Assembly (NCBI GenBank): GCA_010909725.1
Contig: JAACMV010000019.1
Span: forward strand, 372,001-436,000
DNA: 64,000 bases
From: Picochlorum sp. 'celeri'
Taxonomy: Eukaryota > Chlorophyta > Trebouxiophyceae
Direction of reading: 5' to 3'
Shown piece after piece: positions 10,470 through 22,653 of the stretch. The translations under genes and the position numbers were made by a program. The notes below the pieces were generated by a model, which made no database searches, was not told where the DNA came from, and saw nothing but the letters and a program-made list of their open reading frames with translations. Numbering within the stretch: the stretch's first letter is position 1; each line of letters opens with the position of its first letter.

Positions 10470-11430
10470 ATGCGTTCAGCACTCCGCCAGAGTGCTCTTC
10501 GTTCAGTGTTCTCGCTTGTCAGGTATGTCCCTTGATGTACCCCTATATGCAGCAGTCATGACGCCACCGATTATTTAATATACAGATCTAGGGATTATAG
10601 CCATCACTTGGGATGTCTGAGTGAGGTTTCTGACATTGCTCCTGTTATCGCTCCACACTGGTCCAGTATTCGAGAGTATTCGAAAGGCCCAAAGAAACAC
10701 CGTAGGTCAATCAATTATTCTTCTAGAGCGACCTTGTACTTGAAACCATTTCGATCGAAGGCTGTTGCGTGAATGTGCAGGGAAACAGGTGCAAAGCACC
10801 GAGAATGACGAACCCATATTTGAGCTTGACGAGTATAGAGAGTATGTGTGCTATTGCAAGGGTAGTACTTGGGTTTGTTGGTTCTCATGGGTACTATGAT
10901 GCATATGTAGGATGATGGCGAAGTCAATAGATCATTTCCAGCATGAACTAGCTAATATTCGTATGGGAAGAGCGACTCCAGGGATGTTGGATCACCTCAA
11001 AGTGGATGCATATGGAGAAAAGCTCCCAATGAAGGCGGTCGGCACAGTAAGTGTCAAGAGCCCGCAGCTTCTCGCTGTCACTGTTTTTGATAGCGGTCTG
11101 GTGGATTCAGTGGCGTCTTGCATTGCATCATCCCCTCTGGAGCTCAATCCGAGGGTTGATGGACAGGAAATCCTTGTGCCAATTCCATCACCGACGCATG
11201 AGACATTGGAGGCGATGAAAAAGCTTTGTAAGGGCGAGGCAGAGAATGCTAAAGTATCGATTAGACAGGCAAGAAAGCAAGCAATGAGCGCGTGTGGGAA
11301 AGAGATTACATGCAAGGACACCAAGTTTTCGATTGAGAAGCAGATTCAGAAACTGACAGACGACTTTGTCATACAGGTGGAGGATCTGTTGAAAAGGAAG
11401 CAAGGCGACATTGAGAGTCATAATAGCTAG
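10470..11430 (+). CDS. MRRF: Ribosome recycling factor, mitochondrial
   Basis: Exons 10470-10522, 10586-10701, 10781-10841 and 10911-11430 give 249 residues. RRF splits post-termination ribosomes together with EF-G. Seen: the core domain with MMAKSIDHFQHELANIRMGR, ATPGMLDHLKVDAYG (the RTGRA-type motif appears as RMGRATP), SPLELNPRVDGQEILVPIP, and a C-terminal helix SIEKQIQKLTDDFVIQVEDL. The N-terminus MRSALRQSALRSVFSLVR is an Arg-rich amphipathic presequence typical of mitochondria. A second segment ending REYSKGPKK resembles the linker of plant mitochondrial RRFs. It converges with TPR, 21 bp between stops, sharing a palindromic TGTAA element. Confidence 0.92.
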
Positions 11431-11437
11431 TTCTGTA

Positions 11438-11449
11438 TTTACATGTAAA
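11438..11449. terminator. Palindromic TGTAA poly(A)-type element shared by RRF and TPR
   Basis: TTTACATGTAAA is a perfect 12-base palindrome in the 21 bp between the RRF and TPR stop codons. It places TGTAA 14 nt after the RRF stop and also about 9 nt after the TPR stop on the other strand. TGTAA is the known polyadenylation signal of Chlamydomonas and relatives; its use here is inferred from position. Confidence 0.5.
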
Positions 11450-11451
11450 AA

Positions 11452-14400
11452 TTATTGTTTGGATGTATCTTTCCATAATATTTTTGTACGCTTTTTTGCC
11501 TGCTTTGGTTTCTTTGGTGACTCGGGCTTCTGATCGTCTTCCTCTGCAGGCTTCTTCTCTTCTTCTGCAGGCTTCTCTTCTTCTTCTGCAGGCTTCTCTT
11601 CTTCTTCTGCAGGCTTCTCCTCTTCTTCTGCAGGCTTCTCCTCTTTTTCTGCAGGCTTCTTTTCAACCTCTGCATTGACTTCTTCATTGATCAAACTTTT
11701 ATCCTCCCCAGCATGAACATCTGTCTCTCCTGCATTCTCTTCCTGGGGAATCACTGTTGCCTCAGGTTCCTCGAAAACTTTCTCATCCTGCTGTTGTTCC
11801 TCGCCTAGAACTGGATGCTGCGCTTCTAAGGGCGCTTCAATAGGTCTTTCGTCTTTTGCTTTGTCTTCTGTCACCATTGGTGCATCCGCTCCTGAAGCAG
11901 TTGGTGCTGTCTCCATATGCACAGTTCCAATTGTGGTCTGCTCCTGTGTCGCACCCTCTCCTGGTATAGATTCTGAGTGAACCAAAGCACCAGTTTGCTT
12001 CAGAGCATCTTTTTCGTTCTCAGGAATAGTATCTGCCTCAGTGAGAACAACATGTTCAGGTTCTTCTTCCATGTCCTCTGGAACATCAATTTTCTCAGTG
12101 ACAGTTGCCTCATTTTCCTTTTCAGGCAAAACCTTTGCTTCAGAAGCTTCCACAGCTGCACCAACCTCTTGCGTATCGACCATTTCCTTCTCACCTTCGC
12201 CACCGGCTTGAACATCCTCGACCTTCTCATTCTGACCGGTTGCTGAGGTCAATTTTGATGGAGTGAAAGAAGGGGCAACAGGACGAAGCTTTTTGTTTGC
12301 TTTCTCAGGTGCATCCATGTCACTATCTGCTTTCCGTTTTCCTAACGCTTCGAGCGCAGGCTGGGTATCAGAGAGAGCCACATTCGAAACTACCTGTGCC
12401 CCAGAACCTTCCTTGCTTTTCAAAGATCTGATCTCAGATTCAAGCGACTGGATTTTTCCTCTTAGCAGTTTCACCTGCGAGTCACACTTCTTCTTAGCTT
12501 GATTTGCTGCTTCACAATTACTTACAAGCTTTCTTGCATTAGCTTTGAGTACTTCTTCCTTCTTGGAGAGTTCTTTGACCTTCTCTTCCAGTGCTTTCTT
12601 CTGGTTTGTCAGTTCTGCTATCTTTCCATCTTTCTCCTCTTGCTGCTTTTTCGATAATTCTGAAGTCGATTTGCTGTTCACTTCTGCCCTTTTCCGCATC
12701 TCGTCCATCTGCTTTGTCAAGCCAGTGGCTTTTGCATTTGCCTTCAGTGCAATTGTCTCAGAATTCTTCAAACGAACTTCCAGTTTCTCCTTTTCTTTTG
12801 TTAGACTCGCTAACTCTGATTTAACGGCGTTCAGCTCTTTTTCTTTGGCAGATAGTTCTGCCTTTGTTTGCTCATAGTCGGCATTTTCAGCGTCCCTAGA
12901 TTTCTCAGCAAGGGACTTTGACCGCGCCTCCCAGCGTTTGGCAGACTCTGTCTGGACACGTAATTTCTCTTCCAGATTGCTCATTTCAGCCTCTTTTCTT
13001 TTGATTTCTAATTTAAGAGGTTCTATAGACGCCTCTGCATTCTTCAATTTTGCTTGCAGGGAATCGATTTGTGCTTGCTTATCCGTGTTGTCCGCCCTGA
13101 GAGCCATATTACTTTCCCTGGTAAGGCTGATTTGCTCCGCTAAGCCGATCTGATTCTGTTGTTCTTCTGTCTTCTTCTTTGCTTGTCTTTCGATTTCTGC
13201 AGAAAGCTGTGCTCGAGCTTCTTCTGCCGCTCTTTTGGCAACAGCATTTTCTTGTCGAAGCCTGGACAATTCACGCTCACTGAGTGACAGATTCAGCTCT
13301 GCTGCTTCCCTTTCTTGCCTCAAAAGCTTCATGCTTTTTGAGAGATTTGTGACACTTGGATCTTTTGATTCCGCAATGGATTCCAACTCTTGCTGCAAGG
13401 TATCCCTGTGCTTGGAAAGTTGCTCAACCTGTTTCGTTAATTGCTGTACCTGCTGGGTCTGTTCAACAATTGTTGCTTTCATCTCTGTCTCGGCCAGCTT
13501 TCTGGAGGCTCTTTCTTTCTCCAAATCGTCAGATACAGCATTGAGCCGGTTTTGAGTTGCTTGAACGGTAGATTCTGAGGCAGTAAGCCTCCTGATTGCG
13601 TCACCATGAGCAACTACCTCATCGTCATATGCTTTCTTTACCTCATCTATTTCTTTGCGCACAGCATCAACCTCCTTTGTAAGTTGCAAAACTTTCTCTT
13701 TCTCGCTGTTAAGAGAAACGGCGCTCAGTTCCACCTCCCTCTTCGATTTGTTCTTCTCAATTTCGATCTCGTGCCTTAATTTGTCACACTCCTGGTGAGC
13801 CTTTGTTTCTTCTTGTTTGAGCTCCTTAATGGCAATGTCTTTCTTTGTGATTTCCATTCTAAGTCTCTTGACCTCAGCTTCAATGGATGACAAGCGATTT
13901 GCTGCTTCTCTTCTGAATTTTTCATACTCTGTCTGACTAGATTTCAGAGCCTCCTCGGCAGTATGAGCAATTGTCTCAAATTGCTTTGCATGACCAGTGG
14001 ATGCTGCAAGGGCTTCTTGGGCCGCCACAAGTTCTTCTCTGAGAATTTTGATCTCAGACTGCAGCTCCTTGACCTGGAGATCCGCATCTTGTGGCTCGCT
14101 TGCAGTCTCCTTCTCCATTTGCTCACTTTGAGATGCTGGCAGCCTGGCATTTTTCTCTATCTCGAGTCGAGCAACTTTCTCTTCTGATTTGCGAACAGCC
14201 TCTTGCAATAAATCTGCCTTTGCCTCAGCAGCTGATGCTCTCTGTTGCATCCTTGACAACTCTGTTTGAGCCTTCTCAAGTTTTTCCTCAAGTTTTGCAG
14301 AAGTTTTTGCCAACTCTTGTTTCAAGTGAGCAACCTCATTGTGGGCGTATTCTGCTCTACTTTTGGCAACTGATAGCTCCCTCTGGGCATCAGAGAGTTC

Positions 14401-16970
14401 ATTCATATATTTTGTTGCCAAAGTTTGATTCTTTGAAATATCTTTCAAAGCATTTGATTCAAGTTCGTTATTTTGTTTTCTTAGCACATCTAATTCTGCA
14501 GCAATCTTGAACTTTTCCTGGGATAAAGCAGATGCTTCAGCTGTGAGTCGTTGCTCGGCATCAATCAGAACCTTCTTTTCTGCCTCCAAGCTAGCCACTT
14601 TGTTGCTTAGACTCCTCTTATCATCTTCAATGGCTTGCAAATTGTGCTGTGCTGAAGATAATCGCCTCTCTGTTTCATTGATTAAGGCTTGATACTTTGC
14701 ATTACTTGCCAACAGACTCTCCACATGCTTTTGCTGGGATTCAATGGATTTTGAAAGCCTTGTAGATCTCTCACTTTCATACTGGCACTGTGCTTGAGCT
14801 TGGGTAACCTCTTTCTTTAGTGAGATCAAATCACCTTTCGAACTCGCAAGTTCCTTCTCCAGAGCAGCATAGTCTTCGTTAGATCTCTTCTTAAAATCTT
14901 CCAGTTTCTTTTCCATATCCTCATACATCTCCTTATAGGTGAGACTATCTGCTTCTGAAGTGAAAACATTTTCAGTATTACTTGCCTGAGGCAGAACTCC
15001 ATTCCCACCTGAACGTGCATAAAGCTCGCGCCCAATACTAAGATCCCCACCAGCATTCTGAAGAAGTTTCCTTAAAGTGTCTCTTTGTCTCACCACTTGC
15101 TCAAAAATTTCCTCTGCATGCTGACGATTTCTTTTGAGATCCTCCAGATCATTTCGCAGCTTTTCGATCTTGCCCTCGTATTCTTCTTGCATTTCTTTTT
15201 GAGCTGCTTCCTTGGTAGCCTCTGCTGCCACAGCAAGTTCTCGGTTAACTTTCAACAACTTCTGGTTCTGTTGCTGCAATTCTTCAACAGAGCTAAACTC
15301 AACCAAGAATTGCGTGGTAACATCACTTGCGTTGCCTCCAGTGAAATTTCCTGGCGTTCTCTCGCCAGAAACTTTATTTTTTTGCCCTTCATGCAGCAGC
15401 CTTGACACTTGCTGGCCAAGATCTTTTACTTGCTGCTCCAAGGACAAGTTCTCATGCTCTAGAGTCTTGCACTTACCTTGAGTCTCCTTTAATGAGCTTT
15501 GAATACTTCTTTTCTCTGCAGATAAACTCTCGATATCTCCCAGAAGCTTCACATGAGATGCTTTCATTGAGTCAAATTCGAGTTGTTGCTCTTTCAGCAG
15601 GGAAGCTCTCTTTTCCACCTCGATTAACAGATCCTCAAAATGAATCTCCTTTTCTCTATTTTTTAGCTTTTCCGCGCGAAGCTTTTCCTCGGCTTCAATA
15701 AATCTAGCATAAATTTCTGCTGAGGAGCTCTGGGGTTGGTCAGCAGCCTGTGCTGCACCATTGTCAGTCCCTGCAGGAGTTGAGATGCTAAACGAGGCAG
15801 TAGCAGCTGCAGCAACAACTTTCTCGCGAATGTCTTTTTCTTCTTCCGCTCTTTGGTTGGCTGCCCTGCATTCTTCCTCTAGTTTTGCAATAGCCTCCCG
15901 ATGAGCCTCTGCTGATTCCTCCATATGCACCTTAAGCTCATTCACAATTCCTTCAAGCTCCATGGATCGCTTCGTGTGCTCCTCCGAGCTCTCCTTATAA
16001 AGCTGGGCCATTCTTTGAGCCAATGCTAATTCCTGTTGGAAACTTTCTTCTTTTTCTGCAAGTGCCTCTTTTGCCTCTCTAAGTTGCTTTGACATAGTCT
16101 TCAAGCTCTCCTCGTGATCTTGAAGATCCGCTTCAAGCCTGGCTTTATCGTTTTCAAGCTGTTCAATCTTACTCTGCGATTCATAGCACTGATTTTGAAG
16201 CTCGACAATCTTCTGTGTAGCTTTTTGTCGCTCTTCATTACTCGTCTGAGCTTTCCTCTCCAATTCCTCGCTCAACCATGCATTCGACTTCTCCAAAATT
16301 TTCTTCTCTTGCTCGATCTTAGAATAATTCAGAGACGTCCTGCTTTTCTCTACTAGCGTACTTTGTAATCGCGCATCCAGTTCCCCATTCTCCTTTGTTA
16401 AATTCAGTACTTTTGTCGACACTGTTCTGATCTTGCTCTGAAGTTCCTCAATATCTTTCTTGGACTGTTCGTATGCATTTTGCAGCGAAACTTTGTCACG
16501 TTCAAGGCTATCAATTTCTAACTTATGCTGCTCCTTCTCACTTTCAGCCTTCATCAACGAAGACTGTAATTTGTGAGATTCCTGTTTGGCTTCGGTGACA
16601 CTCCTCTGCAAGTCATCATTCTCCTTCAGCAATGAATCCTTCTCGGCGGCTGTTTGACCATGTTTTTCCAACAATCTCTGGTATCGTTTTTCCATAGACT
16701 ACGCAAACAAAGACGATTCGTAAGGCCCACGACCTACAGAGGCGACAACAAGCAGCAAGACAAGGAACATCAGAAACAGCCGTACCTGACTCGTCTGCTC
16801 CGCGAATATGGTGGAAGCTTCAAGCTACAATACATACATACATATTATCAATATTTGATCATAAAATGACAGAGATCCCATGGAAAGATCCGAGAACCAA
16901 GAAATCAGCGTACCTGAGCTTTGCAGTTCGCGAGCTGTCGCTCGAGCTCGGCGACGCGAACCTCTCCCAT
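11452..16970 (-). CDS. TPR: Nuclear pore basket protein TPR / Mlp / NUA
   Basis: Exons 16914-16970, 16786-16824 and 11452-16698 (complement) give about 1780 residues; the last exon alone is 5.2 kb. TPR proteins form the nuclear basket and act in mRNA export and spindle checkpoint functions. Seen: near-continuous heptad coiled coil over about 1450 residues rich in Glu, Lys, Gln and Ser, and a TPR/MLP1-like segment around QLVEFSSVEELQQQNQKLL, with ELAVAAEATKEA close by. A conserved-looking linker follows, then a non-helical acidic tail with Val/Pro/Glu/Ala and a seven-residue repeat. The tail ends in a basic KKPKQAKKRTKILWKDTSKQ that may be a nuclear signal. The start exon (MGEVRVAELERQL) was found by phase-compatible splicing. 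Another long coiled-coil protein is possible, but length, tail and the SSVEELQQQNQKLL block favour TPR. Confidence 0.85.
11540..11672 (-). repeat. 21-bp tandem repeat encoding KPAEEEE units in TPR
   Basis: Six copies of a 21-base unit (plus-strand core CTGCAGGCTTCT, spaced exactly 21 bases from about 11546) encode KPAE-x-x-x heptads in the acidic tail of TPR. Middle copies are nearly identical and outer ones diverge, suggesting recent expansion. Copy number may vary between strains. Confidence 0.85.
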
Positions 16971-17191
16971 AATTTCCTTTTTTTTCCTTTTGTTGATTTA
17001 GTTTCACTTGAGCCCTTGTGTTTGCCAATCAGTTGACACAAGGACGCTCGATTCCCATGGAAGTTTTTAATGTGTTTTTTACGAAAGGCTACCCGTAGAG
17101 ACCTTGCATGACGTGCTATATTACCACGCATTTTCCTTGACATTATCAAATATTCAATGAATTTTCTCTTCTTTCCGGAAAAGAGACATCG

Positions 17192-18418
<1,227 letters not shown>

Positions 18419-18481
18419 GAAGAGGTTCAAATATGCAGTTACCATAGGATTTCTACAGTGTAAACGAATGATAATAAAGAA

Positions 18482-20641
18482 ATGAATATCTCAATTGCCC
18501 TGCGGAATAGTACTCGCGGCGTGCACGCGAGAGCAGCACTGTGCTTGTCACTCCGCAACTGTGGTCCGACTGGTGTCAGACCTTCTCCGAAATCGTGTAT
18601 AGTGGGTAGATCATGTCAGAAAAAAGCAATCATATGTTCAAGGTAACGGTTCCAGTCTCCAGTAGGCATGATGAATTTGGCATAAGTCAAGACTATCTGA
18701 TGTTGCAGTTCAAGTTCTGAGACCCCAGAAACGAGGAAGCGGAGCCCGCTTGATAATAAATACATCTTATCTCTGATCTTACAACAGAAAAAATCTGTGA
18801 TCATAGCTGCTGTATCTCTCGTGTGCTGTGTGGCGAGTAACTTGACAAGCCCAGTCCTGTCTGGGTTATTGTTTGAAACTCTTGTTATGAAGCAGCCTTT
18901 TTCAGAGTACAGCAAGTTGATGCTGGGGATGGTGGCGCTATATGTGTTGGAACCTATTCTTTCGAGGGTATATATAATCAATGCTTGTGCGATCGGGGAA
19001 ACTGTACAGTCCACCTTGAGCAGAGAAGCCTTTCGGGTGCTCTTGATGCAGCGAATTGAGTTTTTTGACAAGCATAGGCCAACAGAACTCACAACAATAC
19101 TGAGCAAAGATTTGCAGTCGCTTAGGAACTTTTTTTTTAACAATTGCAGTAGAGATAGAGGCCTCAGGGCTCTCCTGGAGGCAACCGGGTCAGTGCTTGT
19201 TCTGTTTGCCTTGTCATGGAGACTTGGTCCAATATTGGCTGGTGTGATCATTGCAACCGGCTGCATTGCATGGCTATACCGCCAGCAGTCGAAAATGCTA
19301 GAGAGAGATAGTGCAGAATCTCAGTCACGCATGGCTATGGCTATTGATGAAGTGGTTTCTCAGATAAGGACGGTGCGGGTTTTTGCAGGAGAAGGATTGG
19401 AAAGAGAGCGATTCGGGAGTTATGTATCTGATTCATACATCAGTGGTATGGGATTTGCTCGAGCGAAAGCACTGCTCGAATGTCTTAATCGAGGAGCAAT
19501 TCATCTGTCGTTGCTCGCTCTGTATGGTTTAGGAGGTATGTTTTTATAGCGTGGAAGAATTGTTTTATAAGCTGGCCCTCACGTTGTGTCTGAGTCTGCA
19601 GGATTTCTGGTTAACCATGATCTTATGCCAATACGTACTCTGTTATCTGCAATTGGATTTACCTTCTCATTGGTTTTTGCAACACAAGGCCTTCTTCAAA
19701 CATGGACTGATGCAAGGCAGACAAGATCATCGATCCAGCGGGTGCAGCGAATTTTATCTGAAATACCAGTAGATCCTTCCATGTCCCAAGCTTTGCCTCC
19801 CGGAGACTGGTGGAATCTTGGGACACAAGGTAAGAGTGGATCAGAGGATGTTTTGGATGGAGAAGATGAACTAGATGCTGTTGCTGCCTCTCAAGTAAAT
19901 GACTTGGTTCTTGAGAATGTTCATTTCAGTTATCCTGCTAGACCAGATGTACCAGTCTTGCGAAACCTTAGTCTCACGATCCCACGAGGCAAAGTGACAG
20001 CCCTTGTTGGACGAAGTGGTGCAGGTAAAAGTACTATTGCAGCATTGTTGGAAAGGCTATATGCCCCGAACTCGGGCAAAGTCATGCTAGGCAATGTCAA
20101 GGTCAGCGCTTTTACTAGAAAACAATGGGTGAAGGCATTGACAGCTGTTACTCAAGAACCTGTACTTTTCAATGGATCTATCTATGACAATATTTCATAC
20201 GGTGTGCCGCATGCCACCCTTGAGGAAGTTGAGAATGCAGCAAAAGCAGCGAATGCTCATGAATTTGTCATCAGACTGCCAGATGGATACGATACACTTG
20301 TAGGAGAGCAAGGAAGTCTTCTGTCCGGGGGACAGAGGCAACGAATCGCTCTTGCTAGAGCACTTCTGAAAGATGCACCGATTCTCATCCTAGATGAAGC
20401 AACATCATCGCTCGATAGTGAGAGTGAGAGTCTCGTGCAGCAAGCAATTGATAACCTTGTGAAAGACAGGACAGTCCTAGTGATTGCGCATAGACTGTCA
20501 ACGGTTCAGGCCGCTCATCAAATTGTGGTTGTCGAAGACGGACAAATTGCTGAGAAGGGAAACCACGAGGAGCTTGTCCATCTTGGAGGTCGTTATTGTA
20601 AATTGGTCAGCTCGCAGTCATTGAACCTGAGCAATCAGTAG
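18482..20641 (+). CDS. Half-size ABC transporter, ABCB (TAP/ABCB10-like), probably organellar
   Basis: Exons 18482-18642, 18709-19535 and 19602-20641 give 675 residues: one transmembrane domain, then one nucleotide-binding domain. Seen: membrane helices around VIIAAVSLVCCVASNLTSPV, MLGMVALYVLEPIL and GSVLVLFALSWRLGPILAGV; Walker A GRSGAGKST; Q-loop VTQEPVLF; ABC signature LLSGGQRQRIALARAL; Walker B ILILDEATSSLDS; H-loop IAHRLSTV. It should work as a dimer. The first exon encodes an Arg/Ser/Cys-rich leader without acidic residues (MNISIALRNSTRGVHARA), consistent with import into plastid or mitochondrion. Substrate unknown. A run of nine T (around 19131-19139) encodes NFFFNN; the frame is intact across it. 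It starts 63 bp after KRR1 on the same strand. Confidence 0.92.
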
Positions 20642-20793
20642 AAGAATACGGTACCATGCCAATTTTCTGCTTTAGCTTGTAGGGATTTCCTGCCATGCTT
20701 TTATGATGATCAGGACATTAAATACTTTCAAAATGATCTCACTGTAAAGAATCATTGGCAGTTTCTTATGACAGGAGCGAAAAGCAGACGACC

Positions 20794-22640
20794 ATGACTT
20801 CTGTTGAAATCGAAGCAGCTGAGTGCGTTCCCTTGTTTTACTGTGACGCAAAGCTTAAAGATTCATTGTACTGATGCTTTTGTATAATTTACTGCAGCGT
20901 GATTAAGGTTATACTTCAATTTTGCAAGGAGAATGACTTGCAAGAGTCTTTCAGAACTCTCCAGGTGTGTACAACTTTGCCTTGTCTGTGCGAGGAGCAT
21001 TGTCTACTGTTTGCTGTTTTTCTATCAGCACATTCTCAGTTGTATCCTCTTGTAACTATAGAAAGAATGCGGAGTGACTTTGAATACAGTGGAGAGTGTG
21101 GACTCTTTCTTAGATGATATTAAACAGGGAAAATGGGACAAAGTTCTTTTGGAAGTGGCCGATTTGCAGATACCTGTCAAAAAGTTGGAAGCGCTACATG
21201 AGCAAATAGTGTTGGAAATGGTAGAATTGCGGGAAGTTGAGACGGCTAGAGCTTTATTGCGTCAGTCAGAGGCTTTAATGGCCCTAAGATCTGAGGATCC
21301 TGAGCGTTATCTAGCATTGGAGAAGGTATGCAACCGTACATTGATTGATCCGAAGCTACTGTATCAGGGTTCTTCAAGACAGAAACGACGAGATGCGATT
21401 GTGAAGCTTTTCCAGACGGAAGTTAGATCAGTGCCACCATCCAGGCTGATGGTTTTACTTGGTCAAGCTATGAAATGGTGCGATCCTTCAATATCACAAA
21501 TTGCATATATCCATAAGAAAACAAGGCTGAGATTCAATATTTTCACACGCAGGCAAAGGCAAGAGGGGCTAATTCCCTCCAACACGTCATTTGATATATT
21601 TAGTGGCAAAGTGCCAACTTCAGTAGATGATGAGGACGTATTTCCATCTCAGCAGGATATTACGATCAAGTTCGGTGCAAAAAGTTATCCTGAATGTGCT
21701 TTGTTTTTACCTGATGGAACAGGATTTGTCACTGGAAGCGCTGATGGATTTATTGAAGTGTGGGATGTTTGGACAGGAAGTTTGAAATCAGACCTCTCCT
21801 ATCAAGCTTCGGAAAAGTTCATGACCCACGAATCCTCGGTCCTTAGCGTCGCAATATCGCACGATGGCCAACTATTGGCGAGTGGCAGCAAAGATGGAGA
21901 AATTAAAGTATGGAAGCTGCAAAGTGGGCAGTGTTTGAGAAAATTTGAAGCTGCGCATATGGAGGGAGTCACATCCCTGATGTTTTCAAATGAGAAAAAT
22001 AAGATTTTATCTTCGTCATTTGATGGGACGATCAGGATTCATGGTATTAAAGGTGGTAAATTGCTCAAGGAATTTAGAGGTCACGAATCCTTTGTTCATT
22101 CAGCAGTTTTTTCTCCAGATGAACAGTCTATTTTATCAACTAGTGCTGATTCGTCGGTCTGTTTGTGGAATGTATCTTCCTCAGATTGTCAAGTTCGTTT
22201 TAGGTACGTCTCCAATTTTATCTGCACCGAATTATTCTTCTCCTCACAAATATGTGCACCCATGTAGGCCCCAAGCATCTAAGCTGGGGAAACCTGTTAT
22301 CGAGGCATTCTTTTTGCCATCAGAACCAGGCCATATTATAGTTGCCGAATCAGGATGTCATATATATATGATGACAGTTAAAGGTGATCTTGTGAGGACA
22401 TATGAAGTTACAGGGTCTGACACTGGACCAGTGGTTGGATGCAGAATTTCCAACCATGGCAACTATCTGATTGCATTGACTGAGAATGGAACTTTACATT
22501 GCTTTGAAAAAGAAACAGGAAAGCTAATAAATACCGCAGCAACAGGATCCAACAGAGCAATTGGGTTGGAGTTACACCCACACAAGAACATATTGGCATG
22601 CTATTTCCAAGAGGGTGTTCTGAAATTGTTCAAAGCTTGA
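20794..22640 (+). CDS. SMU1: SMU1 spliceosomal WD40 protein
   Basis: Exons 20794-20822, 20898-20964, 21062-21477, 21553-22203 and 22268-22640 give 511 residues, matching the usual 513. SMU1 pairs with RED in the spliceosomal B complex. Seen: N-terminal LisH/CTLH (VIKVILQFCKENDLQESFRT and SVDSFLDDIKQGKWDKVL), VPPSRLMVLLGQAMKW, IKFGAKSYPECALF, and WD repeats such as VTGSADGFIEVWDVWTG, SGSKDGEIKVWKLQSGQCL and FDGTIRIHGIKGGKLLKEFR. The third intron (21478-21552, 75 nt) is stop-free and a multiple of three; splicing it gives KWQRQEGLIP, which fits the family. It converges with RsmI, 13 bp between stops. Confidence 0.95.
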
Positions 22641-22653
22641 TTCAAAATGTGCT

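Noticed and set aside
12000..16400. Many plus-strand open frames opposite TPR
   Set aside because: They are Ser/Leu/Phe-rich shadows of the Glu/Lys/Gln-rich coiled coil on the minus strand and lack initiation or domain support.
16971..17135. Very basic open frame upstream of TPR (MSRKMRGNIARHARSLRVAF)
   Set aside because: It lies in the TPR leader/promoter, runs into the TPR start exon in another frame, and matches no ribosomal or histone-like protein; it is probably composition bias.
18797..18799. GTG at 18797 as the ABC-transporter start
   Set aside because: The frame continues upstream to a TTGCAG acceptor, and a phase-matched first exon with an ATG at 18482 gives a plausible import leader.
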